From Vogesella sp. LIG4 (lineage in GTDB: Bacteria; Pseudomonadota; Gammaproteobacteria; Burkholderiales; Chromobacteriaceae), in assembly GCF_900090205.1 (NCBI RefSeq), contig NZ_LT607802.1:2917970-2981969 (forward strand): 64,000 nt of DNA, in the 5' to 3' direction. Of the stretch, positions 37,241-47,250 are shown one piece after another. The notes beneath the pieces were generated by a model that was not told the DNA's origin, did no database searches, and saw only the letters and a list, made by a program, of their open reading frames with translations. Each line of letters begins with the position of its first letter. Within the stretch, counting starts at the first letter, position 1. The translations under genes were made by a program, and so were the position numbers.

Positions 37241-38524
37241 ATGGCAGAAAAAGGCGGTAACGAAAAACTGCTGTACTGCTCTTTTTGCGGCAAGAGCCAG
37301 CATGAAGTGCAGCGCCTGATTGCAGGCCCGCAGGTTTACATCTGCAACGAGTGTGTCGACCTGTGTGGCGACATCATCCGCGAGGAAGTGGAGGCCAAGG
37401 TGGCTGGCGACGGCAATGCCGCTGGCACGCCGCCGCTGCCGACACCGCAGGAAATCCGCACCTCGCTGGATCAGCACATCATCGGCCAGGAGCACGCCAA
37501 GAAGGCGCTGGCGGTGGCGGTGTACAACCACTACAAACGCCTGTACACCCCGAGCAGCAAGGACGATGTGGAGCTGTCCAAGAGCAACATCCTGCTGATC
37601 GGCCCCACCGGCTCCGGCAAGACGCTGCTGGCACAGACGCTGGCCAAGCTGCTGGATGTGCCGTTCGTGATTGCCGACGCCACCACGCTGACCGAAGCCG
37701 GCTACGTGGGCGAGGATGTCGAGCACATCATCCAGAAGCTGCTGCAGAAGTGCGACTACGACGTGGAAAAGGCGCAGCGCGGTATTGTCTATCTCGACGA
37801 GATCGACAAGATTTCGCGCAAGTCGGAAAACCCGTCCATTACCCGTGACGTGTCCGGCGAAGGCGTACAGCAGGCACTGCTGAAGCTGATCGAAGGCACG
37901 GTGGCCTCGGTGCCGCCGCAGGGTGGCCGCAAGCATCCGAACCAGGAATTCATCCAGGTGGATACCACCAACATCCTGTTCATCTGCGGTGGCGCTTTTG
38001 ATGGTCTGGAAAAGATCATCCGTCGCCGTTCGGAAAAGGGTGGCATCGGCTTTGGCGCCAGCATCAGCTCCAAGGAAGACGGCAAGTCCATCACCGCGCT
38101 GTTCAACGAGGTGGAGCCGGAAGACCTGATCAAGTTCGGCCTGATTCCGGAGCTGATCGGCCGTCTGCCGGTGGTGACCACGCTGGAAGAGCTGGACGAA
38201 GAAGCGCTGGTCAGCATCCTGACCCAGCCGAAGAACGCGCTGATCAAGCAGTACCAGCGCCTGTTCTCGCTGGAAAACGTGGAACTGGACGTGTTGCCGT
38301 CCGCGCTGCGTGTCATCGCCAAACAGGCGCTGATCCGCAAGACCGGCGCCCGCGGCCTGCGCTCCATCCTGGAACGCGCGCTGCTGGACACCATGTACGA
38401 GCTGCCGTCGCTGGAAGATGTCTGCAAAGTCGTTGTAGATGAAAAGGTTATCGAAAAGGGCGACAAGCCCACCTTCATCTACCAGGGTGGCGATACGCGG
38501 CCGGAGGCGGCGCAGTCCGCCTGA
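37241..38524 (+). CDS. clpX: ATP-dependent Clp protease ATP-binding subunit ClpX
   Basis: A 427-residue AAA+ unfoldase. The N-terminal zinc domain has [11 protein letters not shown] and ICNECVDLC. Walker A is [12 protein letters not shown], Walker [11 protein letters not shown], and the sensor regions follow, with [12 protein letters not shown] near the pore/IGF loop region. It recognises tagged substrates such as ssrA-tagged chains for ClpP. A terminator separates it from lon. Confidence 0.99.
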   Translation: MAEKGGNEKLLYCSFCGKSQHEVQRLIAGPQVYICNECVDLCGDIIREEVEAKVAGDGNAAGTPPLPTPQEIRTSLDQHIIGQEHAKKALAVAVYNHYKRLYTPSSKDDVELSKSNILLIGPTGSGKTLLAQTLAKLLDVPFVIADATTLTEAGYVGEDVEHIIQKLLQKCDYDVEKAQRGIVYLDEIDKISRKSENPSITRDVSGEGVQQALLKLIEGTVASVPPQGGRKHPNQEFIQVDTTNILFICGGAFDGLEKIIRRRSEKGGIGFGASISSKEDGKSITALFNEVEPEDLIKFGLIPELIGRLPVVTTLEELDEEALVSILTQPKNALIKQYQRLFSLENVELDVLPSALRVIAKQALIRKTGARGLRSILERALLDTMYELPSLEDVCKVVVDEKVIEKGDKPTFIYQGGDTRPEAAQSA

Positions 38525-38539
38525 TCCGGTCAGACAGAG

Positions 38540-38562
38540 CCGCCCGCAAGGGCGGTTTTTTT
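38540..38562 (+). terminator. Intrinsic terminator after clpX
   Basis: CCGCCC-GCAA-GGGCGG followed by seven T. Confidence 0.92.
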
Positions 38563-38662
38563 ATTCCCAGCGTTGCTGGAACTGCTTTAGCATGCTTGAT
38601 AAGGACAGAATTGCCCTAATCTGTCCTGCTAATTGAAATCCCCAAGAGCAAGGTTAGGTGAT

Positions 38663-41074
38663 ATGCCACAACCCGCCGAATTGAAAGAACAGACCACGCT
38701 TGCGCTGCTGCCGCTGCGCGACGTGGTGGTTTTTCCGCACATGGTCATCCCACTGTTCGTTGGCCGCGCCAAGTCCATCAAGGCGCTGGAGCTGGCCATG
38801 GACGAAAACAAGCAAATCCTGCTGGTAGCCCAGCGCTCGGCCGAAAAGGACGAGCCGGCAATTGACGATCTGCACGAGATTGGCACCGTTGCCAGCATCC
38901 TGCAGATGCTCAAGTTGCCGGACGGTACCGTGAAAGTGCTGGTGGAGGGTCGCCAGCGCGCCCGCGTGGCCCAGGTGGACGACCATGGCGACTATTTCTC
39001 CGCCGTGGTGGACCCGCTGGCTCCGGACGCCGAAGACACCCGCGAGGTGGAAGCGCTGCGCCGCGCGCTGCTGGCGCAGTTCGAGCAGTTCGTAAAGCTG
39101 AACAAGAAGATCCCGAGCGAAGTGTTGTCTTCGCTGGGTGGCATCGACAAGGCTGGCCGGCTGGCCGACTCGGTGGTGGTGCATCTGCCGCTGAAGCTGG
39201 AAAGCAAGCAGCAGGTGCTGGAGATGTTCGACATCAAGGAACGCATCGAGTACCTGTTGTCGCTGATGGAATCCGAGATCGACATCCTGCAGGTGGAAAA
39301 GCGCATCCGTGGCCGCGTCAAGCGCCAGATGGAAAAGAGCCAGCGCGAGTACTACCTGAACGAACAGGTGAAGGCGATCCAGAAGGAGCTGGGCGAAGGC
39401 GAGGAAGGCAACGACTTCGACGAGCTGGAGAAGAAGGTCAAGGCCGCCGGCATGTCCAAGGAAGGCCGGGACAAGGCGATGGCCGAGCTGAAAAAGCTGC
39501 GCATGATGTCGCCGATGTCGGCCGAAGCCACCGTGGTGCGCAACTACATCGAGACCCTGGTTGATCTGCCGTGGAAGAAGAAGACCAAGATCAGCAAGGA
39601 TATCGACGTAGCCGAAGAGGTGCTGGAAGAGGATCACTTCGGCCTGGAGAAGGTCAAGGAACGCATTCTGGAGTACCTGGCGGTACAGCAGCGTGTCGAT
39701 CGCCTGAAGGCGCCCATCCTGTGCCTGGTAGGGCCGCCGGGTGTGGGCAAGACCTCGCTGGGGCAGTCGATTGCCCGTGCCACCAACCGCAAGTTCATCC
39801 GCATGGCGCTGGGTGGCGTGCGCGACGAATCCGAGATTCGCGGCCACCGTCGTACCTACATCGGCTCCATGCCGGGCAAGGTGCTGCAGAACATGAGCAA
39901 GGGCGGGGTGAAGAACCCGCTGTTCCTGCTGGATGAAGTGGACAAGATGGGTGCCGATTTCCGCGGTGACCCGTCCTCCGCGTTGCTGGAGGTGCTGGAC
40001 CCGGAGCAGAACCATTCCTTTGTCGATCATTACGCCGAGGTGGAGTTCGACCTGTCGGACGTGATGTTCGTGGCTACCGCCAACTCGCTGAACATTCCGC
40101 CGGCGCTGCTGGACCGTATGGAGATCATCCGTCTGTCCGGCTACACCGAGGACGAGAAGGTGAACATCGCCACCAAGTACCTGGTGCCCAAGCAGGTGAA
40201 GGCCAACGGCGTGGTGGAAGGCGAGCTGCAGATCCAGGAATCGGCGCTGCGCGACATCGTGCGCTATTACACCCGCGAAGCCGGGGTGCGTAGCCTGGAC
40301 CGCGAGATCGCCAAGATCTGCCGCAAGGTGGTGACGGTGCAATCCAAGAAGAAGGCTGGCGCCGGCAAGACGGTGGTGAACGGCAAGAACCTGGAGAAAT
40401 ACCTGGGTGTGCGCCGTTTCGACTTTGGCCTGGCCGAAGAAGAAAACCGTATCGGCCAGGTAACCGGCCTTGCCTGGACCGAGGTGGGCGGCGATCTGCT
40501 GACCATTGAAGCGGTGGCGCTGCCCGGCAAGGGCAACATCATCCGTACCGGTCAGCTGGGCGAGGTGATGCAGGAGTCGATCACCGCGGCGATGAGCGTG
40601 GTGCGCAGCCGTGCCAGCCAGCTTGGCATCAAGCCGGACTTCTACGAGAAGCACGACATGCACATCCACGTGCCTGAGGGCGCTACGCCCAAGGATGGCC
40701 CGTCGGCGGGCGTGGCGATGACCACGGCGCTGGTGTCGGTGCTGACCGGTAACCCGGTGCGTGCCGACGTGGCAATGACCGGCGAGATCACCCTGCGCGG
40801 CGAAGTGCTGCCGATTGGCGGTCTGAAGGAAAAGCTGCTGGCGGCGCAACGTGGCGGCATTAAACGTGTGCTGATTCCCAAAGGGAACGTCAAGGACCTG
40901 ACCGAAATTCCAGCTAATATCAAGAACAAGCTGGAAATTATTGCGGTAAAGTGGATTGACGAAGTTTTGGCTCTGGCGCTGGAGCGTCAGCCGGAGGCTT
41001 TGTCGGCGGAAATGCCCGCCATTGCTGGGTCTGTTGCCGAGACGGCGACAGCACCAGTTCAAATGACGCATTAA
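38663..41074 (+). CDS. lon: Lon protease
   Basis: An 803-residue AAA+ serine protease. The N-terminal substrate domain starts [23 protein letters not shown] (cited as [16 protein letters not shown]). Walker A is [12 protein letters not shown], Walker [11 protein letters not shown], and the Ser-Lys dyad has Ser in [14 protein letters not shown] and Lys in the following helix. The chosen ATG at 38663 gives the usual N-terminus; an upstream in-frame ATG at 38633 has a poorer context. It degrades misfolded proteins and regulators. hupB follows with its own promoter, the conserved lon-hupB-ppiD order. Confidence 0.98.
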   Translation: MPQPAELKEQTTLALLPLRDVVVFPHMVIPLFVGRAKSIKALELAMDENKQILLVAQRSAEKDEPAIDDLHEIGTVASILQMLKLPDGTVKVLVEGRQRARVAQVDDHGDYFSAVVDPLAPDAEDTREVEALRRALLAQFEQFVKLNKKIPSEVLSSLGGIDKAGRLADSVVVHLPLKLESKQQVLEMFDIKERIEYLLSLMESEIDILQVEKRIRGRVKRQMEKSQREYYLNEQVKAIQKELGEGEEGNDFDELEKKVKAAGMSKEGRDKAMAELKKLRMMSPMSAEATVVRNYIETLVDLPWKKKTKISKDIDVAEEVLEEDHFGLEKVKERILEYLAVQQRVDRLKAPILCLVGPPGVGKTSLGQSIARATNRKFIRMALGGVRDESEIRGHRRTYIGSMPGKVLQNMSKGGVKNPLFLLDEVDKMGADFRGDPSSALLEVLDPEQNHSFVDHYAEVEFDLSDVMFVATANSLNIPPALLDRMEIIRLSGYTEDEKVNIATKYLVPKQVKANGVVEGELQIQESALRDIVRYYTREAGVRSLDREIAKICRKVVTVQSKKKAGAGKTVVNGKNLEKYLGVRRFDFGLAEEENRIGQVTGLAWTEVGGDLLTIEAVALPGKGNIIRTGQLGEVMQESITAAMSVVRSRASQLGIKPDFYEKHDMHIHVPEGATPKDGPSAGVAMTTALVSVLTGNPVRADVAMTGEITLRGEVLPIGGLKEKLLAAQRGGIKRVLIPKGNVKDLTEIPANIKNKLEIIAVKWIDEVLALALERQPEALSAEMPAIAGSVAETATAPVQMTH

Positions 41075-41163
41075 TGACGCATTGTTTTGATTTGCTGGAG
41101 AAAGCGCGCTAGCATCGGCTTCCAGAGGGGTTGCGAATAAGCTGGCACTTCGCTGGAAGCCGC

Positions 41164-41193
41164 TTGACACAAGGATTTTGGCCTTGCTATAAA
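41164..41193 (+). promoter_or_regulatory. Promoter of hupB
   Basis: TTGACA (41164-41169), 18 bp spacer, TATAAA (41188-41193) with an upstream TG that makes an extended -10. It should be strong. Confidence 0.85.
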
Positions 41194-41248
41194 GCTAGCG
41201 GTTTTATTCAGTACTCCGTACACCGAGAACGACGAAAGGGGACTTAAC

Positions 41249-41518
41249 GTGAACAAGTCTGAACTGATTGACGCTATCGCCGCTAAGGCAGACATTTCCA
41301 AAGCAGCTGCCGGCAAGGCACTGGACGGCATGATCGATGCCGTGGCTGAAGCGCTGAAAACTGGCGATACCGTCACCGTTGTAGGCTTTGGTACTTTCTA
41401 TGTAGGCGAACGCGCCGAGCGTAGTGGCCGCAACCCGAAAACCGGCGAGACCATTACCATTGCCGCTGCCAAGTCTCCGAAGTTCCGTGCTGGCAAGGCT
41501 CTGAAAGACGCCCTGTAA
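41249..41518 (+). CDS. hupB: DNA-binding protein HU-beta
   Basis: An 89-residue histone-like protein that bends DNA as a dimer. [21 protein letters not shown] at the start and the arm motif [22 protein letters not shown] (cited in part) are classical. The start codon is GTG at 41249 after GGGGAC. It is transcribed from its own strong promoter. Confidence 0.98.
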   Translation: MNKSELIDAIAAKADISKAAAGKALDGMIDAVAEALKTGDTVTVVGFGTFYVGERAERSGRNPKTGETITIAAAKSPKFRAGKALKDAL

Positions 41519-41603
41519 TCGCCTGCCCGGTAACCGCAGGCAGCATGTCTGTCTGACAGTCTGGCCGGGGCTGGTGGTCTACCAGGCCCCATCAGATAAC
41601 ATC

Positions 41604-41637
41604 AAGGTGAACGGCCCGCCGTTCACCTTGTTCTTTT
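41604..41637 (+). terminator. Intrinsic terminator after hupB
   Basis: AAGGTGAACGG-CCCG-CCGTTCACCTT followed by GTTCTTTT. Confidence 0.88.
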
Positions 41638-41655
41638 GCAAGACCCCATTCCGTC

Positions 41656-43482
41656 ATGTTTGATTTCGTTCATAACAACAATGCCGCCATCAAGATCATT
41701 CTTGGGGCGGTGGCGCTGACTTTCGTCGGCTTTGGTATCGGTAGTTACAGTGCCGCAGTGGATGACCCTTACCTGGCCAAGGTGGGGGATGCCAAGATCT
41801 ACAAGCGTGACCTGGAACGCCAGCTGCAGGATCAGCCCGCCAACGCCGCATCGCGTCAGGCTGCGCTGGAAAACCTGATTCGCCAGGAGATGCTGCTGGC
41901 GGAAGCCCGCTCCGCACACTTGGCGGTGGCGCCGGAGCAGCTGCGCACCGTCATTGCCGGCATTCCGGCGTTTCAGGATGGTGGCAAGTTCAGCCCGGCG
42001 CGCTACCAGGAGTTCCTCACCTCGCGCAATATGAGCGCCGAGACCTTCGAGGCGCAGCTGAGCCGCGACCTGCTGCTGCAGGCGCAGACCGCTCCGTACC
42101 TGCGTGGCCAGTTCGTGTCGCATACCTTGCAGAACCGTCTGGCGGCCATGATGACCGAGACGCGCGAAGTGCGCGCCCTGGTGCTGAAGCCGGAGCAGTT
42201 TGCGGCCAACGTCAAGCTGGACGACGCCATGCTCAAGGCCTACTACGACGCCAACCTGAAGCGCTTCAAGGCCGAGGAAACGGTAAAGCTGGACTACGTA
42301 CTGCTGTCGCAGGCGCAGCTGGCGCAGGGCGTGCAGGTAAGTGACGACGAGGCCAAGGCTTACTTCGACAAGAGCAAGGGCGAGTTCGGTGGCGAGCAGC
42401 GCGACGTGTCGCACATCCTGCTGGCCGTGAACAAGGGCGCTTCCGCTGCCGACAAGGCCAAGGTGAAGGCCGAGGCCGAGGCGATCCTGAAGGAAGTGCG
42501 TGCCAACCCGGCCAAGTTTGCCGAGCTGGCCAAGGCCAAGTCGCAGGACCCGGGCTCTGCGGCCAACGGTGGCGACCTCGGCTTCTTTGCCCGCGGTGCC
42601 ATGGCCAAGCCGTTCGAGGACGTGGCCTTCCGCATGCAGAAGGGGCAGATCAGCGAGGTGGTGGAAACCGAATTCGGCTACCACATCCTCAAGCTCAACG
42701 ACATCAAGGGCAGCGATTTCGACAGCCAGAAGGCGGCGGTAGTGGCCAGGCTGCAGCAGCAGAAGGCTGCCGCGCTGTTCCGCAGCAAGGCCGAGAAGCT
42801 GGGCGAAGTTGCCTACCAGCAGGCGGATTCGCTGAAAGGCCTGGAGGCGCTGGGCCTGACCGTGCAGCACAGTGACGCGCTGCCGCGTACCGGCAAGGCC
42901 GGCGACCCGGTGCTGTCCAATCGCAAGGCGCTGGATGCGGCGTTTGGCGACGACGTGCTGAAAGGCAAGCACAACAGCGAGCCGATCGACGTGGGCAACA
43001 ACACCCTGGTGGTGCTGCGTGTGGCCGAGCATCAGCCGGCGCGCCAGAAACCGCTGGACGAAGTGCGCGAGCAGGTGAAGGCCGAGCTGCTGGCCCGCGA
43101 GGGTGGCAAGTTGGCCGCACAGCGCGGCGAAGCGCTGCTGGCGGAGCTGAAGGCGGGCAAGGGCGTGGATGCGCAGGCCTGGCAGCCTATGCAGTCGCTG
43201 TCGCGCCGTACCGCCGGGCAGGTGCCGTCTGGCGAAGTGCGCGCCATCTTCGCGGTGTCGGGCAAGTCGTTGCCGGGTTTTGCCGGGCTGAAGCGCGATA
43301 CCGGCGAGTTTGTGCTCTACCGTGTGGACAAGGTGCTGCCGGCTGCGGCGCTGGCGCCGGAAGAATCTGCCCAGTTGAGCGGCGTGCTGTCCGAGCTGTC
43401 GGCCAATAGTGTGACGGCCGCCTATCTCGAACAGCTGCGGCAGAAACACAAGGTGGTGATCAACCAGGCGTTGACGGAATGA
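41656..43482 (+). CDS. ppiD: Periplasmic folding chaperone PpiD
   Basis: A 608-residue membrane-anchored parvulin-like protein. One N-terminal helix (residues about 12-33, IKIILGAVALTFVGFGIGS) anchors it. A SurA-like N-domain follows and the PpiC/parvulin domain lies near residues 225-345 (QRDVSHILLAV, GGDLGFFARGAMAKPFEDV cited in part). It assists folding at the Sec exit site. Three copies of the dispersed 10-mer lie inside it. Confidence 0.95.
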   Translation: MFDFVHNNNAAIKIILGAVALTFVGFGIGSYSAAVDDPYLAKVGDAKIYKRDLERQLQDQPANAASRQAALENLIRQEMLLAEARSAHLAVAPEQLRTVIAGIPAFQDGGKFSPARYQEFLTSRNMSAETFEAQLSRDLLLQAQTAPYLRGQFVSHTLQNRLAAMMTETREVRALVLKPEQFAANVKLDDAMLKAYYDANLKRFKAEETVKLDYVLLSQAQLAQGVQVSDDEAKAYFDKSKGEFGGEQRDVSHILLAVNKGASAADKAKVKAEAEAILKEVRANPAKFAELAKAKSQDPGSAANGGDLGFFARGAMAKPFEDVAFRMQKGQISEVVETEFGYHILKLNDIKGSDFDSQKAAVVARLQQQKAAALFRSKAEKLGEVAYQQADSLKGLEALGLTVQHSDALPRTGKAGDPVLSNRKALDAAFGDDVLKGKHNSEPIDVGNNTLVVLRVAEHQPARQKPLDEVREQVKAELLAREGGKLAAQRGEALLAELKAGKGVDAQAWQPMQSLSRRTAGQVPSGEVRAIFAVSGKSLPGFAGLKRDTGEFVLYRVDKVLPAAALAPEESAQLSGVLSELSANSVTAAYLEQLRQKHKVVINQALTE

Positions 43483-43512
43483 AAAAAGGCCCCGCAAGGG
43501 GCCTTTTTCTTT
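43483..43512. terminator. Bidirectional terminator between ppiD and sodB
   Basis: AAAAAAGGCCCC-GCAA-GGGGCCTTTTT has A and T tracts on both sides and serves both converging genes. Confidence 0.92.
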
Positions 43513-43541
43513 AGCCCGGCATGGCGCCGGGCCTGGCTGGA

Positions 43542-44129
43542 TCAGGCGAAGTTCTTGGCAACGAAGTCCCAGTTCACCAGCTTCCAGAAGCCTTCCATGT
43601 AGTTCGGACGGCTGTTGCGGTAGTCGATGTAGTAGGCGTGTTCCCACACGTCGCAAGTCAGCAGGGCTTTCTTGTCGGTGGTCAGCGGGGTGGCTGCGTT
43701 GCTGGTGGAAACCAGTTCCAGGCTGCCGTCGGCGGCTTTTACCAGCCAGGCCCAGCCGGAGCCGAAGGTGCCAACGGCACAGGCGGCGAAGGCTTTCTTG
43801 AACTCGTCGAAGGAGCCCCACTTGGCGTTGATGGCGTCAGCCAGTGCACCGGCCGGCTTGCGCTCTTCGCCAGCGGCGTTCGGGGCCAGGCCGAACCAGT
43901 AGAAGGTGTGGTTCCATACCTGGGCGGCGTTGTTGAAGATGCCACCGGAGGATTTCTTCACGATTTCTTCCAGGGAGGCGTTCTCGAACTCGGTACCCTT
44001 GATCAGGTTGTTCAGGTTGGTCACGTAGGTCTGGTGATGCTTGCCGTAGTGGAATTCCAGGGTTTCCTTGGAAATGATCGGCGCCAGGGCGTCCAGGCCG
44101 TACGGGAGTTCGGGCAGTTTGTGTTCCAT
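43542..44129 (-). CDS. sodB: Iron superoxide dismutase
   Basis: A 195-residue Fe/Mn superoxide dismutase. Metal ligands are His27 (EFHYGKHH), His74 (QVWNHTFYW), Asp160 ([10 protein letters not shown]) and His164. The iron-type Gln is at position 70 (NNAAQVW), which favours Fe over Mn. Start [10 protein letters not shown] at 44129. The enzyme removes cytosolic superoxide. Monocistronic, converging on ppiD. Confidence 0.97.
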   Translation of the reverse strand: MEHKLPELPYGLDALAPIISKETLEFHYGKHHQTYVTNLNNLIKGTEFENASLEEIVKKSSGGIFNNAAQVWNHTFYWFGLAPNAAGEERKPAGALADAINAKWGSFDEFKKAFAACAVGTFGSGWAWLVKAADGSLELVSTSNAATPLTTDKKALLTCDVWEHAYYIDYRNSRPNYMEGFWKLVNWDFVAKNFA

Positions 44130-44244
44130 CGTGCTCTCCAGAGTTAGGAAGTAAAACAGCATGCGCTGTTAGGCCGTTAAAGTTTACTGTAATTGGGCGA
44201 ATGCGCCAATTGTTGACCAAATCACTAGACTAAAGGTTCGCGTT

Positions 44245-45417
44245 GTGCAATTCGATGTCATTGTTCTGGGTGCCGGGGCTGCCGGCATGATGTGTGCAGC
44301 TACCGCCGGCCAGCGTGGCCGCCGGGTGCTGCTGCTGGATCATGCCGACAAGCTGGCGGAAAAAATCCGCATCTCCGGTGGCGGGCGCTGCAATTTCACC
44401 AATCTGCAGGCACGGCACGATTGCTACGTGTCGGAGAACCCTAACTTCTGCCGTTCGGCGCTGGCGCAGTACACGCCGCGCGATTTCATCGCCATGGTGG
44501 AGCGTTACGGTATTGCCTACCACGAGAAGAAACTGGGGCAGCTGTTCTGTGATGATAGCAGCCAGCAGATTATCGACATGCTGGATAGCGAATGCCGTGC
44601 GGCCAACGTCGACCACCGCATGGGTGTGACGGTGCTGCAGCTTGGCCGCGACGGCGAGCTGTTCAGCGTGCACACCTCGCAGGGCGAGTTCCGCGCCGCT
44701 TCTCTGGTGGTGGCCACCGGCGGCTTGTCGATTCCGCAGATCGGCGCCACGCCGCTGGGCTACCAGATTGCCGAGCAGTTCGGTCTGCCGCTCACGTCGC
44801 TTACGCCGGCGCTGGTGCCGCTTACCTTCCACGTGGACGATGCCGAGCGTTTTGCGCCGCTGGCCGGGGTGTCGCTGGATGTGGAAGTGCGGGTGGGCAA
44901 GGTGCGCTTTCGCGAAAACGTGCTGTTCACCCACAAGGGCCTGTCCGGCCCGGCCATTCTGCAGATCTCCAGCTACTGGCAGCCGGGGCAGGAGATCGTC
45001 ATCGACCTGCTGCCGGATATCGATGCCGAGGCCTGGCTGGAGGAGCGCGCCGGCAGCGAGCAGCTGCTGGCCAATGCCATGGGCGAGCTGGGTTGGTCCA
45101 AGCGCTTTGCCGAGGCCTGGCTGGCGGCGCAGGGGGCGAATGTGCGCGGCAAGGATCTGGCGGCCAAGAAGCGGCGCCAGCTGGCCGAGGCGCTGCACAA
45201 CTGGCGGCTGCTGCCCAACGGTACTCAGGGCTACAAGAAGGCCGAGGTGACGCGCGGTGGCGTCTCCACCAGGGCGTTGTCGTCCAAGACCATGATGGCC
45301 AACGACGTGCCGGGGCTGTATTTCATCGGCGAGGTGGTGGATATCACCGGCTGGCTGGGTGGTTACAACTTCCAGTGGGCGTGGTCTTCCGGCTTTGTCG
45401 CCGGCAAAAACTGCTAG
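44245..45417 (+). CDS. YhiN/HI0933-family NAD(P)/FAD-dependent oxidoreductase
   Basis: A 390-residue flavoprotein of the HI0933/YhiN (BaiN-like) family. FAD binding is seen in VIVLGAGAAGMMCAATAG; the family-specific KIRISGGGRCNFTN follows at about residue 37. The C-terminal GLYFIGEVVDITGWLGGYNFQWAWSSG, cited in part, is the second FAD contact. The start codon is GTG at 44245. Physiological substrate is not known for most of the family. Confidence 0.93.
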   Translation: MQFDVIVLGAGAAGMMCAATAGQRGRRVLLLDHADKLAEKIRISGGGRCNFTNLQARHDCYVSENPNFCRSALAQYTPRDFIAMVERYGIAYHEKKLGQLFCDDSSQQIIDMLDSECRAANVDHRMGVTVLQLGRDGELFSVHTSQGEFRAASLVVATGGLSIPQIGATPLGYQIAEQFGLPLTSLTPALVPLTFHVDDAERFAPLAGVSLDVEVRVGKVRFRENVLFTHKGLSGPAILQISSYWQPGQEIVIDLLPDIDAEAWLEERAGSEQLLANAMGELGWSKRFAEAWLAAQGANVRGKDLAAKKRRQLAEALHNWRLLPNGTQGYKKAEVTRGGVSTRALSSKTMMANDVPGLYFIGEVVDITGWLGGYNFQWAWSSGFVAGKNC

Positions 45418-45444
45418 AATCACGCTTCTTCTAGTTTCTTCCTT

Positions 45445-45468
45445 CAGGGTTGGCTGCGGCCAACCCTG
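45445..45468 (+). other. Perfect hairpin containing the dispersed 10-mer, upstream of dnaB
   Basis: CAGGGTTGGC (45445-45454) and GCCAACCCTG (45459-45468) form a perfect 10-bp stem with a TGCG loop. The loop and right arm contain TGCGGCCAAC at 45455. T-richness after it is poor, so termination is uncertain. It lies 25 bp before the dnaB start. Confidence 0.75.
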
Positions 45469-45493
45469 TCCTGATTTCCGACTGCCAGGTGTT

Positions 45494-46897
45494 ATGAGCG
45501 AATTCGACATCAACGACGCGAGCGTCAGTGCCATCCGCACGCCGCCGCATTCCATCGAAGCCGAGCAATCGGTGCTGGGTGGCCTGCTGCTGGACAACAG
45601 CTCGTGGGAAAAAATCGCCGACCTGCTGACCGACGGCGACTTCTACCGTCACGACCACCGGCTGATCTTCAAGCACATGGCGCGCATGGTGGACATGGCG
45701 CGCCCGGCCGACGTGGTGACGGTGTCCGAAAGCCTGGACAAGAGCAACGAGCTGGCCAGCATCGGCGGCATCGCCTATCTGGCCTCGCTGGCGCAGAACA
45801 CGCCGTCTGCGGCCAACATCCGCCGCTATGCCGAGATCGTGCGCGAGCGTTCCATCATGCGCGCGCTGGCGCAGGTGGGCACCGAGATTGCCGAGGCGGC
45901 CTACAACCCGCAGGGCCGCGACGCGGCGCAGCTGCTGGACGATGCCGAGGGCAAGGTGTTCCAGATCGCCGAATCCACCGCCAAATCCAAGCAGGGCTTT
46001 CTGGAAATGCCGGCGCTGCTGAAGGAGGTGGTGGAGCGCATCGACATGCTGTACAGCCGCGAGAACCCGGACGAAGTCACCGGCGTGCCCACCGGCTTTA
46101 CCGACCTGGATGCCAAGACCTCCGGCCTGCAGGCGGGCGACCTGATCATCGTTGCCGGCCGCCCGTCGATGGGCAAGACCGCGTTCTCGATGAACATCGC
46201 CGAGCACGTGGCGGTGGAGGCGCACCTGCCGGTGGCGGTGTTCTCCATGGAAATGGGTGGCGCGCAGCTGGTGATGCGTATGCTGGGCTCGGTGGGCCGG
46301 CTGGATCAGCACGTGCTGCGTACCGGCAAGCTGGGCGACGAGGACTGGCAGAAGCTGACCTACGCCATCGGCAAGCTGTCCGAGGCGCCGATGTACATCG
46401 ACGAAACCCCGGGCCTGACCGCGCTGGAACTGCGTGCCCGCGCCCGCCGCTTGGCGCGCCAGCACGGCGGCAAGCTCGGCCTGATCGTGATCGACTACCT
46501 GCAGCTGATGTCCGGCTCCGGTCGTGGCGACAACCGTACCGCAGAACTGGGCGAAATTTCGCGCGGCCTCAAGGGCCTGGCCAAGGAGCTGCAGGTGCCG
46601 GTGATTGCGCTGTCGCAGCTGTCGCGTGCGGTGGAGCAGCGTACCGACAAGCGGCCGATGATGTCCGACCTGCGGGAATCCGGCGCCATCGAGCAGGATG
46701 CGGACTTGATCATCTTCATGTACCGCGACGAGTACTACAACCCGGATACCCCGGACAAGGGCGTGGCCGAGGCCATTATCGGTAAGCATCGAAACGGCCC
46801 GGTGGGCCGGGTGCGGCTGGCCTTCATCGGCATGTACGCCAAGTTCGACAACGCGGCGGTGCACGGTATCACCGGCTGGGCCGACGCGGACGGTTAA
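45494..46897 (+). CDS. dnaB: Replicative DNA helicase
   Basis: A 467-residue hexameric helicase. The N-terminal domain starts SIEAEQSVLGGLLLDN. The RecA-like core holds Walker A VAGRPSMGKTAFSMN, IVIDYLQLMSG and QLSRAVEQRTDKRP. It unwinds DNA at the replication fork. ATG at 45494 gives the normal N-terminus; the open frame extends upstream into the flavoprotein gene but without a sensible start. Confidence 0.98.
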   Translation: MSEFDINDASVSAIRTPPHSIEAEQSVLGGLLLDNSSWEKIADLLTDGDFYRHDHRLIFKHMARMVDMARPADVVTVSESLDKSNELASIGGIAYLASLAQNTPSAANIRRYAEIVRERSIMRALAQVGTEIAEAAYNPQGRDAAQLLDDAEGKVFQIAESTAKSKQGFLEMPALLKEVVERIDMLYSRENPDEVTGVPTGFTDLDAKTSGLQAGDLIIVAGRPSMGKTAFSMNIAEHVAVEAHLPVAVFSMEMGGAQLVMRMLGSVGRLDQHVLRTGKLGDEDWQKLTYAIGKLSEAPMYIDETPGLTALELRARARRLARQHGGKLGLIVIDYLQLMSGSGRGDNRTAELGEISRGLKGLAKELQVPVIALSQLSRAVEQRTDKRPMMSDLRESGAIEQDADLIIFMYRDEYYNPDTPDKGVAEAIIGKHRNGPVGRVRLAFIGMYAKFDNAAVHGITGWADADG

Positions 46898-46903
46898 TGA
46901 GCA

Positions 46904-46923
46904 TGCGGCCAACCTTGGCCGCA
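46904..46923. repeat. Near-perfect inverted pair of the dispersed 10-mer
   Basis: TGCGGCCAAC at 46904 is followed directly by CTTGGCCGCA at 46914, one mismatch from a perfect inverted pair, between dnaB and the next gene. Confidence 0.8.
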
Positions 46924-46941
46924 GCAACGCAAGGAATGGCG

Positions 46942-47250
46942 ATGAGCTTTTTCGACAAGCACGTATTCATCTGTTGCAACCAGCGCGCCGAAGGCGAAGC
47001 CTGCTGCAACAACCACGGCTCCAGCGAGCTGCTGGGCTATATGAAGGACCAGATCAAGGCGCGCGGCCTGGCCGGCGACGGCAAGATCCGCGTCAACAAG
47101 GCCGGCTGCCTGGGGCGCTGCGACGATGGCCCGGTGATGGTGGTCTACCCGCAGGAGACCTGGTACACCTTCATCGACAAGGAAGATATCGATGAAATCA
47201 TCGAGCGCCACATGGTGGGCGGCGAGGTGGTGGAAAGGCTGAAGATCTGA
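46942..47250 (+). CDS. Thioredoxin-like 2Fe-2S ferredoxin
   Basis: A 102-residue protein of the thioredoxin-like ferredoxin family. Cluster Cys candidates are Cys11/12 and Cys21/22 (FICCNQRAEGEACCN) with Cys56 and Cys60 (GCLGRCDDGP). The start at 46942 (MSFFDKHVF) follows AAGGA by 6 bp; an ATG two codons upstream is possible. The stop overlaps the start of the hydrolase gene. Its redox partner is not evident. Confidence 0.85.
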   Translation: MSFFDKHVFICCNQRAEGEACCNNHGSSELLGYMKDQIKARGLAGDGKIRVNKAGCLGRCDDGPVMVVYPQETWYTFIDKEDIDEIIERHMVGGEVVERLKI

